This document shows, one piece after another, positions 10,601 through 18,937 of a stretch of DNA of 48,061 nucleotides. The position numbers were made by a program, and so were the translations under genes. A model generated the notes under the pieces. That model did not search any database and was not told the origin of the DNA. It worked only from the letters and a program-made list of their open reading frames with translations. Numbering within the stretch: the stretch's first letter is position 1; every line of letters begins with the position of its first letter. Source of the DNA: Terasakiella pusilla DSM 6293 (GTDB lineage: Bacteria; Pseudomonadota; Alphaproteobacteria; Rhodospirillales; Terasakiellaceae); the NCBI RefSeq assembly GCF_000688235.1, contig NZ_JHYO01000030.1, positions 1-48,061 on the forward strand, read 5' to 3'.

Positions 10601-12158
10601 TTGGAGGGGTATCGTCATCATCTGACTGGGGTGGTGTGTCGCCAACTGTGGTGTCGGTGCCGGTACCGGAGGGTGAACCGCCGGTGTTGATATTGGTATA
10701 GTCGTTGGTGTTATTAGTGTCATTGCCGTCATTTACAGTAACGTTATCATCGTTATTGTAATTTTGGTTGCTGGCCGTATCGGTTTCTTCTTTATTCGGG
10801 TCATTTGTGTTCGCGCTATAACCGTTATACTCGGTTGCTTTTTGCAAGGCGGCGAGGGATTCTTCATGTGCTTGGCGTGCGGCTTCACGGGCAAGGCGCT
10901 CAGCTTCTTGGGCGCGTTCGGCCTCGGCCAGTGCCTGCAGGGCCAGTTGTTCGGCTTCCAGCGCTTGTTGATGTTCCAGTTCAGCTAAGCGTTGGGCTTT
11001 TAGGGCTTCATCAAGTAACGTTTCGTCGCCTTGGGCTTCTGCCAGCAGGCGTTCGGCTTCCAGTTGGGCAAGGCGGGCTTGTTCTTTAGCGAGGGCAGCT
11101 TGTTCTGCTGCTGCTTGGGCATCTTCGGTGGCGGCGGCAGCTTCCGCTTCGGCGATTTTCGCAGCTTCAGACAGGGCTTGTTCCAGCTCGCGGGCCTCGA
11201 CGGCTTTTTCGATCAGGCTTTGGGGCAGGTTGCGAAGGGCATCACGTGTCAGTGTTTCAAGCTGACTTGGGGTAAATTCGATACGGGCGGGCAGACCGCC
11301 TGTGTTTTGATCCCAGCTCCAGCCCACATTTGCAATGTTGGTAGATCCAATGGGGGTGCCACTGGTGTCATAAATGACAATTTCGCCCGGTTGTTCGCCG
11401 TTTAGGGTGGTTTCAATCAGGTTGACGGCTTTAAATTCGCCGTCGACATATTCCACAAAGACCTTGGTGCCGCGGATGCCGATGGTCGCAACAGGGGTGG
11501 TGATGCTGACGGCATCCGGATTGATCTTGGCGATTTGTCCACTGATGAAACTTGCCGTTCCTTCCACCAACGAGATGACAGCGCTGCCTTCCTGCGTACC
11601 GGGATCATAAACCAGTTCATCCAGGACCAACTCGCCTTCTTCACCAAGGGAAAAGACGGACGTATCGGCAAGGGTGATGCCCACGCCGGATCCGGTCTCC
11701 GTCACGAGTACGTCCCCTTGATAAACCTTGTCCCCGACATTAAGAAGTTCCGTTGTGCCGTCCACGTGGGTGACGCTGACACTGCCTTCCAGATTATCGA
11801 CGGTGCCGATCGGTTCGCCGACAAGCTGGGCTGTCGGTTGGTTGGGGGAGGCGATTTCAAGGCCGGGAATTTGAGCCTGTGCGAGTTGGTTGGTTGCGTT
11901 TGTATCGGGCATGTTTTCAAAAATGTTGCTGGTGATGGAGGTGCCATCTGGAAGGGTTAAGTCGGCGAGAGGGGAATTTTGGAAATAGTTATCTGAGACA
12001 TAGGTGGTACCGTCAGGATCTTTGATTAGAAGATCTGAGCCATCACGCACAAAAACAGCGGACTGAAGATCAAGTCCGTCCGGTATGTTTACGTGGTCCG
12101 CGCTACCGTGCAGTGCCATTTCTGAATCTGGCATATTGCCGTTACCATCGTATCTCAT
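7632..12158 (-). CDS. Giant FecR-domain / cadherin-like repeat protein, probable type I-secreted adhesin
   Basis: 1508 acidic residues. Order seen: a short N-terminal segment; a FecR-like domain (~120-240, with TPVATIGIRGTKVFV); an Ala/Glu-rich coiled coil (~315-440); an Asn/Asp/Thr-rich linker (~445-525); an SdrD-B-like calcium domain (VFVDFNKDGVLDPNEE, ~545-600); a helical module; then at least three cadherin/VCBS-like domains (~810-1100) with Ca-binding DxDxD-type motifs such as ASDPDNDPM and the tail motif DDYSGEDTFSYIVTDDDG. Near the C-terminus is a single RTX-like stretch, DGGEGYDTLL. There is no N-terminal signal peptide. Together these suggest type I secretion and a surface or biofilm role, but no exporter genes are in this window. 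The ATG at 12158 (MRYDGNGNMP) follows GAGGA. Stop is just upstream of the PAS kinase gene on the same strand. Confidence 0.88.
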   Translation of the reverse strand: MRYDGNGNMPDSEMALHGSADHVNIPDGLDLQSAVFVRDGSDLLIKDPDGTTYVSDNYFQNSPLADLTLPDGTSITSNIFENMPDTNATNQLAQAQIPGLEIASPNQPTAQLVGEPIGTVDNLEGSVSVTHVDGTTELLNVGDKVYQGDVLVTETGSGVGITLADTSVFSLGEEGELVLDELVYDPGTQEGSAVISLVEGTASFISGQIAKINPDAVSITTPVATIGIRGTKVFVEYVDGEFKAVNLIETTLNGEQPGEIVIYDTSGTPIGSTNIANVGWSWDQNTGGLPARIEFTPSQLETLTRDALRNLPQSLIEKAVEARELEQALSEAAKIAEAEAAAATEDAQAAAEQAALAKEQARLAQLEAERLLAEAQGDETLLDEALKAQRLAELEHQQALEAEQLALQALAEAERAQEAERLAREAARQAHEESLAALQKATEYNGYSANTNDPNKEETDTASNQNYNNDDNVTVNDGNDTNNTNDYTNINTGGSPSGTGTDTTVGDTPPQSDDDDTPPNDLGTDPTPVEVSYNGVAVDGYLQNAKVFVDFNKDGVLDPNEEYTVTLTDENGNFTLSVDIPASETDYIISVVGGTDKSTGEAFYGSLQAPLSGGASVISPLTTLMANGVSESQLKAIFGLDESINLLEDDPVALATSGSNTTIYSELAAVGVQIQNIIIQAGYILEGASTDLDSSDAAKEIFKTIAEKIIAADNDPQVTFDLSDPYDLKSVITDTANQITANTGVVIDTSKVTDNVDAAAAQISQSNSKIDAAIDAGKTGDDLFAVTSQTQREATDFAETAKNAIENDQLVEDINYTPIPDADVTLSTDEDTPIEITLSQLLGNASDPDNDPMTIENLIILSGGGSVQLMQGESREPAWYYVPDDNYNGDVVFSYDISDGNTSKSTTATLTVNPVNDAPDVGGAELPSGTEGTDYIITESQLLSNASDIDGDSLSIESIISNDIVTVTATTDDPETGERRWIINSSEDGGQSITFSVTDGTDSTSASAWIYFSDANNSLTDDAASVVEGDSLTIDVLANDTLLDGGTITGIFGEYIGDISIVDNQIVYTADDDYSGEDTFSYIVTDDDGATTTATVTMTVTPDADAPNLTLSLGTGSAKTIEGGTQVTITVDNATQTGNGYTVTGVSQQTPTETVDNVALQTDDKDPIGFGVSGATSGDTKEIGHDGFKELLVIDFDNPITSVNVAFSWLAQSETAAYALYKGDQLVGVGTKDGLTDKIDPAYTITADDNVSFDRIVFSADSKDDDFLINSVTFEKPTASANYVDIPVNLDASTADSDGSESLSDVTLSGIPDGVILLVDNESYSVTDGTAILSGKSLESITLRVPEDQDNFDLTASVTSTDGQDTATTTQTVNVPEYTFDYYGDDIIAIQSGNLTIDGGEGYDTLLIEAGFDPDLINDNLTLSSIEKIDLLSDLSANDLILSGDSVRDMTDENHLTITIGDNDSLTFADSELWEISQSGEGYTTYSYNNGESTAHVQVRSGTYIDPA

Positions 12159-12640
12159 AGACAATCCTCACATTGTCTATGTCCAACTTGCTGGCGCGAA
12201 GCTTATAGTTCTGAGTTGCCTCAAGCGAGGTCTGTTTCCGACCCATTGCTTCTCGTTCCTGTCAGTGTCGTTTGACATAGAAATAAACCGAATTTGGCTA
12301 ACCGGTAGTATAAGGGATAAGTACTAAAGAAGGACGTAAAAAATTTGCCAGCTAAACCAAGGTGCTTATTTAACTGGTTTGGAACTGATGTAAAGCTCCG
12401 TAAAGGCCTGAAGGTTATAATTATTCTCAATTTGCATATTTGTGATTGCGGAACTTAAAGGTTAATCCATTTAGTGGCAATTTTATGCTGGGTTACGTAT
12501 TTTTCCGTACGAATCGAATTGATAAAATTTTATGTATTTTGATTTTTGATGTTTTCTAAAAAGCTCACTTGTCTTTTGAAAAGGATAGGATACATCCTTC
12601 ATTAATGATCGCTTGAGAAGCCGTTAGGCCAGAGGTACGC
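12159..12640. other. Intergenic region between the giant adhesin gene and cydA
   Basis: About 480 bases, A+T-rich toward cydA, that must hold the divergent promoters for the adhesin (minus) and cydAB (plus). I see no convincing FNR/Anr box (TTGAT-N4-ATCAA), no riboswitch fold and no ORF. The weak AGAGG before the cydA ATG is the only clear element. Confidence 0.5.
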
Positions 12641-13990
12641 ATGGAACTCGATCCCGCCTTATTGTCGCGCATTCAGTTTGCGGCAAATATTTCTTTCCAC
12701 ATCATGTTTCCGACCATTACGATCTCATTGGGTTGGATTTTGCTTTTCTTTAAACTGCGGTTTAATGCCACCGACAATCCGGTCTGGATGCAGGCTTATT
12801 TCTTTTTTACGAAAGTTTTTGCTCTTAGCTTTGCCATCGGGGTCGTCACTGGCCTGACCATGTCGTTCCAATTTGGCACCAACTGGCCGGGGTACATGGC
12901 AACTGTGGGCAATATCGCAGGCCCCTTGTTGGCGTATGAAATTTTGACGGCCTTTTTCCTTGAAGCGACCTTCTTGGGGATCATGTTGTTTGGTTTTCGT
13001 AAGGTGCCGAGCTGGGTTCATACCGGGGCGACCTTACTGGTGGCTGTTGGGACGACCATCTCGGCATTTTGGATTTTGGCCCTCAATAGCTGGATGCAGA
13101 CCCCTGCTGGTTTTGAAATGATCGCCAATGATCAAGGTCAATTGCAGGCCCATGTCACCAGTTGGATGGACGTGATCTTTAACCCGTCCATGCCCTACCG
13201 ACTAACCCACATGTTATTGGCGTCTGCGGCGACCGCTGCTTTTGTGGTGGCAGGCGTGTCGGCGTATCGGTTGTTAAAAGGGGATCAGGCGGAAAGTGTC
13301 AAAAAGACGCTCAAGACCGGCTTGATCTTGGCGTCTATCGTGTTGCCTTTGCAAGTGCTGGCAGGTCATGAACATGGCATCAACACCAAGGCCCATCAAC
13401 CGGCAAAGCTGGCCGCGATGGAAGGCGCGTGGGAGACACATAAAGGTGCTCCCTTGGTGTTGTTTGGCTGGCCTGATGAAGACGCGCAGAAAAACCATTT
13501 CTCGATTGAAATACCGGCACTTGCGAGCCTGATCGTTACCCATAGTCTGGATGGTGAGATCAAAGGGCTAAAGGAATTTGATGTGCACCCGCCTGTGAAA
13601 CCCGTCTTTTTCAGTTTCCGCATTATGGTGGGGCTGGGCTTTTTAATGTTGGGGACGGCATGGCTTGGCAGTTATTTTCTTTGGAAGAAGCAGACCATGC
13701 CAAACTGGTATCTGATCGGCCTGACAGGCATGACCTTTTCCGGGGTGTTCGCAACCCTTGCAGGCTGGTATGTGACGGAAATCGGGCGTCAACCGTGGCT
13801 GGTGCAAGGTGTCTTGTTGACCAAGGATGCAGTCGGACCTGTTGGCGGTGAAATGGTGCTGGGCACTTTGCTGGTTTACTTGTCGATTTACGTTTTCCTT
13901 GGGTTTGGATATGTAAAAACCATTTTCTATCTGGCGAAAAAAGCCAGCCTTGGCAATGATGCGGTGACAACACAGGGGGCAAAGACATGA
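12641..13990 (+). CDS. cydA: Cytochrome bd-type quinol oxidase subunit I (CioA-like)
   Basis: A 449-residue multi-spanning membrane protein that oxidises quinol and carries the b and d hemes. It shows the N-terminal heme-ligand histidine in NISFHIMFPTITI, the quinol-site motif PAKLAAMEG, and the conserved GRQPW (EIGRQPWLVQG). It is shorter than E. coli CydA (about 520 residues) because the periplasmic Q-loop is short, as in the CioA branch often called cyanide-insensitive oxidase. It overlaps subunit II by four bases (ATGA). The oxidase would give high-affinity or stress-tolerant oxygen reduction. No cydDC assembly genes and no CydX micro-gene are visible here. Confidence 0.95.
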   Translation: MELDPALLSRIQFAANISFHIMFPTITISLGWILLFFKLRFNATDNPVWMQAYFFFTKVFALSFAIGVVTGLTMSFQFGTNWPGYMATVGNIAGPLLAYEILTAFFLEATFLGIMLFGFRKVPSWVHTGATLLVAVGTTISAFWILALNSWMQTPAGFEMIANDQGQLQAHVTSWMDVIFNPSMPYRLTHMLLASAATAAFVVAGVSAYRLLKGDQAESVKKTLKTGLILASIVLPLQVLAGHEHGINTKAHQPAKLAAMEGAWETHKGAPLVLFGWPDEDAQKNHFSIEIPALASLIVTHSLDGEIKGLKEFDVHPPVKPVFFSFRIMVGLGFLMLGTAWLGSYFLWKKQTMPNWYLIGLTGMTFSGVFATLAGWYVTEIGRQPWLVQGVLLTKDAVGPVGGEMVLGTLLVYLSIYVFLGFGYVKTIFYLAKKASLGNDAVTTQGAKT

Positions 13991-15000
13991 TGGACCATTT
14001 TTTGACAGATCAAAACTGGCTGCCTTACCTGTTCGCCCTGCTCATGGGGCTGACCATGTTGATTTATGTGGTGTTGGATGGGTATGACCTTGGGGTCGGC
14101 ATGTTGACGATCAATAGAGGCGATGCCCATAAAGACCGTATGATTGCCTCCATCGGTCCCTTTTGGGATGCCAATGAAACATGGCTGGTGTTGGGGGTTG
14201 GCATTTTGCTGGTCGCTTTCCCGGTGGCGCACGGGATCATCTTGACGGAGCTTTATTTGCCTGTCGCCTTGATGATCTTTGGATTGATTTTTCGCGGGGT
14301 TGCGTTTGATTTTCGTGCGAAAGTCCCAGCGGAGCGTAAAGCGCGCTGGAACCGCTTTTTCTTCCTTGGTTCGCTGCTGACGACACTGGCACAAGGTTAT
14401 ATGTTGGGCAGTTATATCTTGGGGTTTGCAACCGGATTGGGGCCGTTTCTCTTTTCCATCCTGATCGCGCTGGTCTTATGTTCGGCCTATTGTCTGGTCG
14501 GGGCGTGCTGGTTGATCTTGAAGTGTGAAGGCGAGTTGCAGGAAAAGGCGGTTGTCTGGGCAAAGCGTCATTTATTTGGCGCGGTTGTGGGCTTGACGGC
14601 TATTTCGGCAGCGACCCCCTTGTTTAGCCCGCGCATTATGGAGAAATGGTTCAGCTATCCTGAAATTATATGGCTCGCCCCGTTACCGATCCTATCGGCG
14701 GTGTTGGTTATCGCGCTTTATATCAGTTTGCAAAAAACGCCACGCCCACAAGATCGTAAAAGCGGTTTGCCACTGGCCTTGACCATCGGGCTATTTATCC
14801 TCAGTTTCGTTGGGTTGGCGTATAGCTTTTTCCCGTATGTAATCCCGGATCAGATGACGATTTTGGATGCATCTACCTCGCCAGAAGCCTTGACCATTAT
14901 GTTGTGGGGGGTGGCAATTGTCTTTCCGGTGCTGATTTCTTACACGGCTTTGTCTTATTATATTTTCCGTGGGAAGGCGCAGGACCTCAGCTACGATTAA
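13987..15000 (+). CDS. cydB: Cytochrome bd-type quinol oxidase subunit II (CioB-like)
   Basis: 337 residues with about nine membrane segments; partner of the upstream subunit I. The family N-terminal signature is clear: YVVLDGYDLGVGML, then IGPFWDANETWLVLGVG. Another conserved stretch is FDFRAKVPAERK. Its ATG overlaps the cydA stop, so translation is coupled. Its own stop codon overlaps the stop of the convergent MoaD-like gene on the minus strand. Confidence 0.95.
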   Translation: MMDHFLTDQNWLPYLFALLMGLTMLIYVVLDGYDLGVGMLTINRGDAHKDRMIASIGPFWDANETWLVLGVGILLVAFPVAHGIILTELYLPVALMIFGLIFRGVAFDFRAKVPAERKARWNRFFFLGSLLTTLAQGYMLGSYILGFATGLGPFLFSILIALVLCSAYCLVGACWLILKCEGELQEKAVVWAKRHLFGAVVGLTAISAATPLFSPRIMEKWFSYPEIIWLAPLPILSAVLVIALYISLQKTPRPQDRKSGLPLALTIGLFILSFVGLAYSFFPYVIPDQMTILDASTSPEALTIMLWGVAIVFPVLISYTALSYYIFRGKAQDLSYD

Positions 15001-15322
15001 ACCACAGGGGCCCCGTATCCATAGCTATAGGGGACGGGGCCGGAAAAAGCGACGATATCACCGTCTTCAATTTCCCGACTGATGTTGAGGTCCCCGACGC
15101 GACCTGAGGAGATATCGCGTCCGTTAATCAGAATCAAAAACAGGTCTTTTCGCGGTAGGGAAAGGTCGCGTACCACATGATCTATGGTGGTGCCGACCGG
15201 GTAGGTTCGTTCAAGTTGGGCTGCAGGTGCGGTGAGTTCATCGCGACTGAATTGAACAGGCGAACGGTGATCTGAACGCTACGATCCTTTGAGTTGTGAC
15301 CGATTTGTGCGGGGTGTTCCAT
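14997..15322 (-). pseudogene. MoaD/ThiS-like sulfur-carrier protein gene, interrupted by a one-base frameshift
   Basis: Reading the minus strand from the ATG at 15322 (ribosome site GGAAGGGAAG) gives MEHPAQIGHNSKDRS, then VQITVRLFN, the first beta strand of a MoaD/ThiS fold. This frame ends early at a TAG. In the -1 frame, starting near 15245, it continues as FSRDELTAPAAQLERTYPVG, DHVVRDLSLPRKDLFLILIN, GRDISSGRV and ISREIEDGDIVAFSGPVPY to a TAA at 14997-14999. Together these make a complete ~105-residue beta-grasp protein. One base seems to be missing around 15245-15255. MoaD-like proteins carry sulfur in molybdopterin synthesis and are commonly encoded near tungsten aldehyde oxidoreductases, one of which lies 3.6 kb away. 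The C-terminus (GYGAPVV) lacks the usual Gly-Gly. The frameshift could be a real mutation or a sequencing error. Confidence 0.7.
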
Positions 15323-15502
15323 TATCTTCCCTTCCTGCCTGAAAGCTGTGGCTTTAGGGTAAAAGAAAATTTGGCGCAAAAAATTGACTTTAGACAGGTT
15401 GCCTAAGCAGTATTGGGTATAGCTTCTACCAATTCTTTGTCGTGAGGTGAGGAGCCAAGCTGCTATACTCCCTCATCGACTGTTATTTAGGGGAAGTTGA
15501 AT

Positions 15503-18304
15503 ATGTTGCCTGCGCCATATAACCAATTGTTAGAGAAACTAAGCCGGACTTTCCCCAAGGAAAGATTGGTGACGGACCCTTTGCGCACATTGGCTTATGG
15601 TACGGATGGCAGCTTTTATCGCTTGATCCCTAAAATCGTCGTCGTTGTGGAAAGTGAAGACGATATCCAACAGTTGTTGACGCAGTGCCGTGCCCTTAAA
15701 ACTCCTGTGACTTTTCGTGCGGCAGGCACCAGCTTGTCCGGTCAGGCGGTGACAGATAGTGTGCTGGCCCTGTTGGGGGATAATTGGAACGGCTTTCAGC
15801 TTTCAGTGGATCACAGCAAAGTCAGCTTGCAGCCCGGGGTGATCGGTGGACAGGCCAATGCCAAGCTCGCGGCCTTTGGGAAAAAGATCGGCCCCGATCC
15901 GGCCTCCATCAACGCAGCGAAGATTGGTGGTATTGCGGCGAATAACGCGTCCGGCATGTGCTGTGGGACCGCGCAAAACAGTTATCGCACCCTTTCCAGT
16001 ATGCGCGTGATCCTGCGTGATGGCACCTTGTTGGATACGGGCAATGCAGCTTCGGTTGCTGCCTTTCGTGAGAGCCATGCTGAGTTGTTGCGTGAACTTG
16101 ACCAACTTGCCAAAGCCACGCGGGAAAATACGGTTCTCCATGAGCGGATCGCGCAAAAATTTAAGATCAAAAATACCACGGGCTATAGCCTGAATGCCCT
16201 GATCGATTACACCGACCCCGTCGACATCCTGCAACATCTGATGATCGGATCTGAAGGGACGTTGGGCTTTATTGCCGAAGTGACGTTTGAGACCTGCATT
16301 GAACATGCCTTTAAAGCATCTGCCATGGTGTATTTCGAGACGTGTGAGATTGCGGCAAAAGCCGTGCAATGCCTAAAGAAAGCCCCTGTCGCCGCCGTGG
16401 AATTGGTGGACCGTGCGGGCTTGAAATCTGTGGAAAGTCAGGCGGGCATGCCAGACTTTTTAAAAGACTTACCATCCGACGCAACAGCCCTGCTGATTGA
16501 GGTGCGCGGAGAAACGCACGACGAACTCAGCGGTTTGATCGCTCAGGTGACAGGATCGATTACTCATATCGAGACCGTGCATCCGGTTGAATTTTCCGAA
16601 GATCCAGCGGTGTGCGCACGCTATTGGGGGATCCGTAAAGGCTTGTTCCCGTTGGTGGGGGCGATGCGCGAAACAGGCACAACGGTGATTATTGAAGATG
16701 TGGCCTTCCCGATTGAGCATCTGGCAGCAGGTGTGGTTGACCTGCACAAGCTGTTTAAAAAGTATCAGTATGACGAGGCCATTATCTTTGGGCATGCGTT
16801 GGAAGGGAACCTGCATTTCGTCTTTACGCAGGACTTTAACACGCAAGCTGAGATTGACCGCTATGCCGCCTTTATGGATGCCGTCTGTGACATGGTGGTC
16901 CATAAATATGATGGATCATTAAAGGCCGAACATGGCACGGGTCGCAACATGGCCCCGTTTGTGGAGATGGAATGGGGCGCGGATGCCTTTGCCTTGATGC
17001 AGCAGATTAAGGCGCTGTTTGACCCCGAAGGGCTGTTAAACCCCGGTGTGATTATCAATGACGACAAAGACGTCCATCTTAAAAACCTAAAGCCTTTGCC
17101 AGCGTCGGAAGAGATGGTGGATAAATGTATCGAGTGTGGTTTTTGTGAACCCAAATGCCCGTCCAAAGGGCTGACCCTGTCGCCGCGTCAACGCATTGTC
17201 GGCTGGCGCGAAATCTCGCGGCGCGAAGCCTTGGGCCAAACCACCAAGGGCTTGCGTGACCTTTATGACTATCAGGGGATGGAGACTTGCGCGGCCTGTG
17301 GCTTGTGCGCGACGGCCTGTCCGGTGGGGATTGAGACGGGTGCCTTGATCAAGATGCTGCGGGGGCGCCAATTGAGTACCGGTGCAGGTAAGCTGGGCCA
17401 GTGGTTTGCAGACCATTACGGCACCGCCATGAACGCAACCGCCCTGGGCTTAAAGGCCGCGAACCTTGCACACGGTGTGCTGGGGTCGAAAATGATGGGC
17501 ACCGTGATGGAGGGGGCGCGCAAACTGTCGGGCGATCGTTTGCCGCGTTGGACACCTGCCATGCCGGATGGGGTGCGCTTTAAGCCGGAAAATACCCACA
17601 GTCGGGATAATATCGTGGTCTATCTGCCAAGCTGTGCCAGCCGGACCATGGGAGCCGCACGCGCGGATGATCAAAAGACACCGTTGCCCGTGGTCACACA
17701 GCAGGTGCTGGAACGCGCTGGTTTTAGCGTGCGTTTTCCTGAGGGGCTAAACGATCTCTGTTGTGGGCAACCGTTTGACAGCAAAGGGCTGGCAGAGGTC
17801 GCCGATCAAAAAGCGCGCACGTTGGAAGATCGCCTGATCGAGGCGACAGAAGGCGGCACATATCCGGTTGTGTTTGATACCTCGCCCTGTGCTTTTCGGA
17901 TGAAGACACTTCAGGATGCCAAGGTGAGCGTGCAGGATATCACGGAATTTTTACATGATGCGGTTCTGGATAAATTGTCCCTAAAAAAAGTGGCGCGTAA
18001 GGTTGCACTGCACACAACCTGTTCGACACAAAAGATGGACTTGCAGGCAAAGCTTAAGCATCTGGTCGAACAATGCGCAGAGGACGTGGTGATCCCTGAT
18101 CAGGTCGGGTGCTGCGGTTTTGCAGGGGATAAAGGCTTTAACACACCAGAGTTGAATAGCCATGCGCTGCGTCATTTAAATGACGCGCTGGAGGGGGTGA
18201 CAGAAGGCTATTCCACATCTCGCACCTGCGAGATCGGACTGTCAGAAAAGTCAGGTTTTCCCTACCGTTCTGTCGTTTATTTGTTAGAGGAATGTTCCCG
18301 CTAA
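15503..18304 (+). CDS. FAD/Fe-S D-lactate dehydrogenase-like protein (Dld-II / YdiJ-type fusion)
   Basis: 933 residues. The N-terminus is an FAD-binding PCMH domain (FRAAGTSLSGQAVTDSV; NNASGMCCGT; GSEGTLGFIAE), followed by the FAD-oxidase C domain (~270-510; EHGTGRNMAPFVEMEWG). Next are two 4Fe-4S motifs, CIECGFCEPKCPSKG and CAACGLCATACPVGIETG. Two CCG-type cysteine-rich modules complete it (CCGQPFDSKG; CCGFAGDKGF). Length and order match respiratory FAD/Fe-S D-lactate dehydrogenases such as Dld-II of Shewanella; D-2-hydroxyglutarate or another 2-hydroxyacid is an alternative substrate. Electrons would go to quinone. The ATG at 15503 is chosen because GGGGAAG lies six bases before it; a TTG at 15497 is too close to that site. 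Confidence 0.88.
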   Translation: MLPAPYNQLLEKLSRTFPKERLVTDPLRTLAYGTDGSFYRLIPKIVVVVESEDDIQQLLTQCRALKTPVTFRAAGTSLSGQAVTDSVLALLGDNWNGFQLSVDHSKVSLQPGVIGGQANAKLAAFGKKIGPDPASINAAKIGGIAANNASGMCCGTAQNSYRTLSSMRVILRDGTLLDTGNAASVAAFRESHAELLRELDQLAKATRENTVLHERIAQKFKIKNTTGYSLNALIDYTDPVDILQHLMIGSEGTLGFIAEVTFETCIEHAFKASAMVYFETCEIAAKAVQCLKKAPVAAVELVDRAGLKSVESQAGMPDFLKDLPSDATALLIEVRGETHDELSGLIAQVTGSITHIETVHPVEFSEDPAVCARYWGIRKGLFPLVGAMRETGTTVIIEDVAFPIEHLAAGVVDLHKLFKKYQYDEAIIFGHALEGNLHFVFTQDFNTQAEIDRYAAFMDAVCDMVVHKYDGSLKAEHGTGRNMAPFVEMEWGADAFALMQQIKALFDPEGLLNPGVIINDDKDVHLKNLKPLPASEEMVDKCIECGFCEPKCPSKGLTLSPRQRIVGWREISRREALGQTTKGLRDLYDYQGMETCAACGLCATACPVGIETGALIKMLRGRQLSTGAGKLGQWFADHYGTAMNATALGLKAANLAHGVLGSKMMGTVMEGARKLSGDRLPRWTPAMPDGVRFKPENTHSRDNIVVYLPSCASRTMGAARADDQKTPLPVVTQQVLERAGFSVRFPEGLNDLCCGQPFDSKGLAEVADQKARTLEDRLIEATEGGTYPVVFDTSPCAFRMKTLQDAKVSVQDITEFLHDAVLDKLSLKKVARKVALHTTCSTQKMDLQAKLKHLVEQCAEDVVIPDQVGCCGFAGDKGFNTPELNSHALRHLNDALEGVTEGYSTSRTCEIGLSEKSGFPYRSVVYLLEECSR

Positions 18305-18441
18305 AAAACTATGGATATTGTTCGCCTTTGACGTTTGGAAGTTGCATGTTCTGTGGTAAGCTTTGTCCAGCCGATTGATCTTAAGCCTAAAAAATAAACG
18401 GCAGGGTCTGTTGGGGAGTCTTAAACAAAGGGACGACTAAT

Positions 18442-18921
18442 ATGCAAAAAGCGCTAAATATCAATGCAGACAAGTGCACAGGCTGTCTGCAATGCGAGGT
18501 TGCCTGTTCGTTTGAACATACGGGCACCTTCAATCCGTCAAAGTCACGGATCAAAGTCTTTAAATTCCACGATGAAGGTCGTTTTGTACCTTACACCTGC
18601 ACCCAGTGCGCCGAAGCATGGTGCCTGCAGGCCTGTCCAGTGGAAGCCATTTCTTATGACGCAGAAACCGGGGCCAAGGTTGTGGCTGACAGTGCCTGTG
18701 TGGGCTGTAAGGTCTGTACTATCGCCTGTCCGTTTGGCACGGTCAACTATGTGCCGGATACGGGCAAGGTTGCGAAATGTGACCTCTGTGGGGGTGATCC
18801 GAAATGTGCGACAGCCTGTCCGACAGATGCCATCACTTATGTTGATGCATCCATGACAGGTCTTGAAAAAATGCGGGCATGGGCGGCAAAGACCGACGCA
18901 GGCCTGCAAGCAGAAGCATAG
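18442..18921 (+). CDS. Four-cluster 4Fe-4S ferredoxin, electron-transfer partner of the aldehyde oxidoreductase
   Basis: 159 residues with four cysteine-rich motifs: CTGCLQCEVACSFEH, CTQCAEAWCLQACPVEA, CVGCKVCTIACPFG and CDLCGGDPKCATACP. This is the HycB/DmsB-type arrangement that binds up to four 4Fe-4S clusters. The stop is 16 bases before the aldehyde oxidoreductase start, so the two form an operon. Related small Fe-S subunits (AorA in Aromatoleum) shuttle electrons from the tungsten subunit. There is no signal peptide, so it is cytoplasmic. It lies 137 bp after the FAD/Fe-S dehydrogenase gene, and co-transcription with it is possible. Confidence 0.92.
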   Translation: MQKALNINADKCTGCLQCEVACSFEHTGTFNPSKSRIKVFKFHDEGRFVPYTCTQCAEAWCLQACPVEAISYDAETGAKVVADSACVGCKVCTIACPFGTVNYVPDTGKVAKCDLCGGDPKCATACPTDAITYVDASMTGLEKMRAWAAKTDAGLQAEA

Positions 18922-18937
18922 GAAAGGGAGCACTGTT

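Noticed and set aside
12159-12330. c-di-GMP riboswitch upstream of the giant adhesin gene
   Set aside because: No match to the GEMM core could be found on the minus strand; only ordinary A+T-rich sequence.
12480-12560. FNR/Anr box upstream of cydA
   Set aside because: TTGAT-like words occur (TTGATAAAA, TTGATTTTT), but none has the symmetric ATCAA partner at four-base spacing.
15240-15260. Programmed -1 frameshift in the MoaD-like gene
   Set aside because: No X-XXY-YYZ slippery heptamer or downstream pseudoknot is evident at the junction; a deletion or sequencing error is simpler.
15182-15379. 65-codon minus-strand frame as a gene of its own
   Set aside because: Its useful part (from 15322) is only the first strand of the MoaD-like protein; the rest of the domain continues in another frame, so it is described as a disrupted gene.
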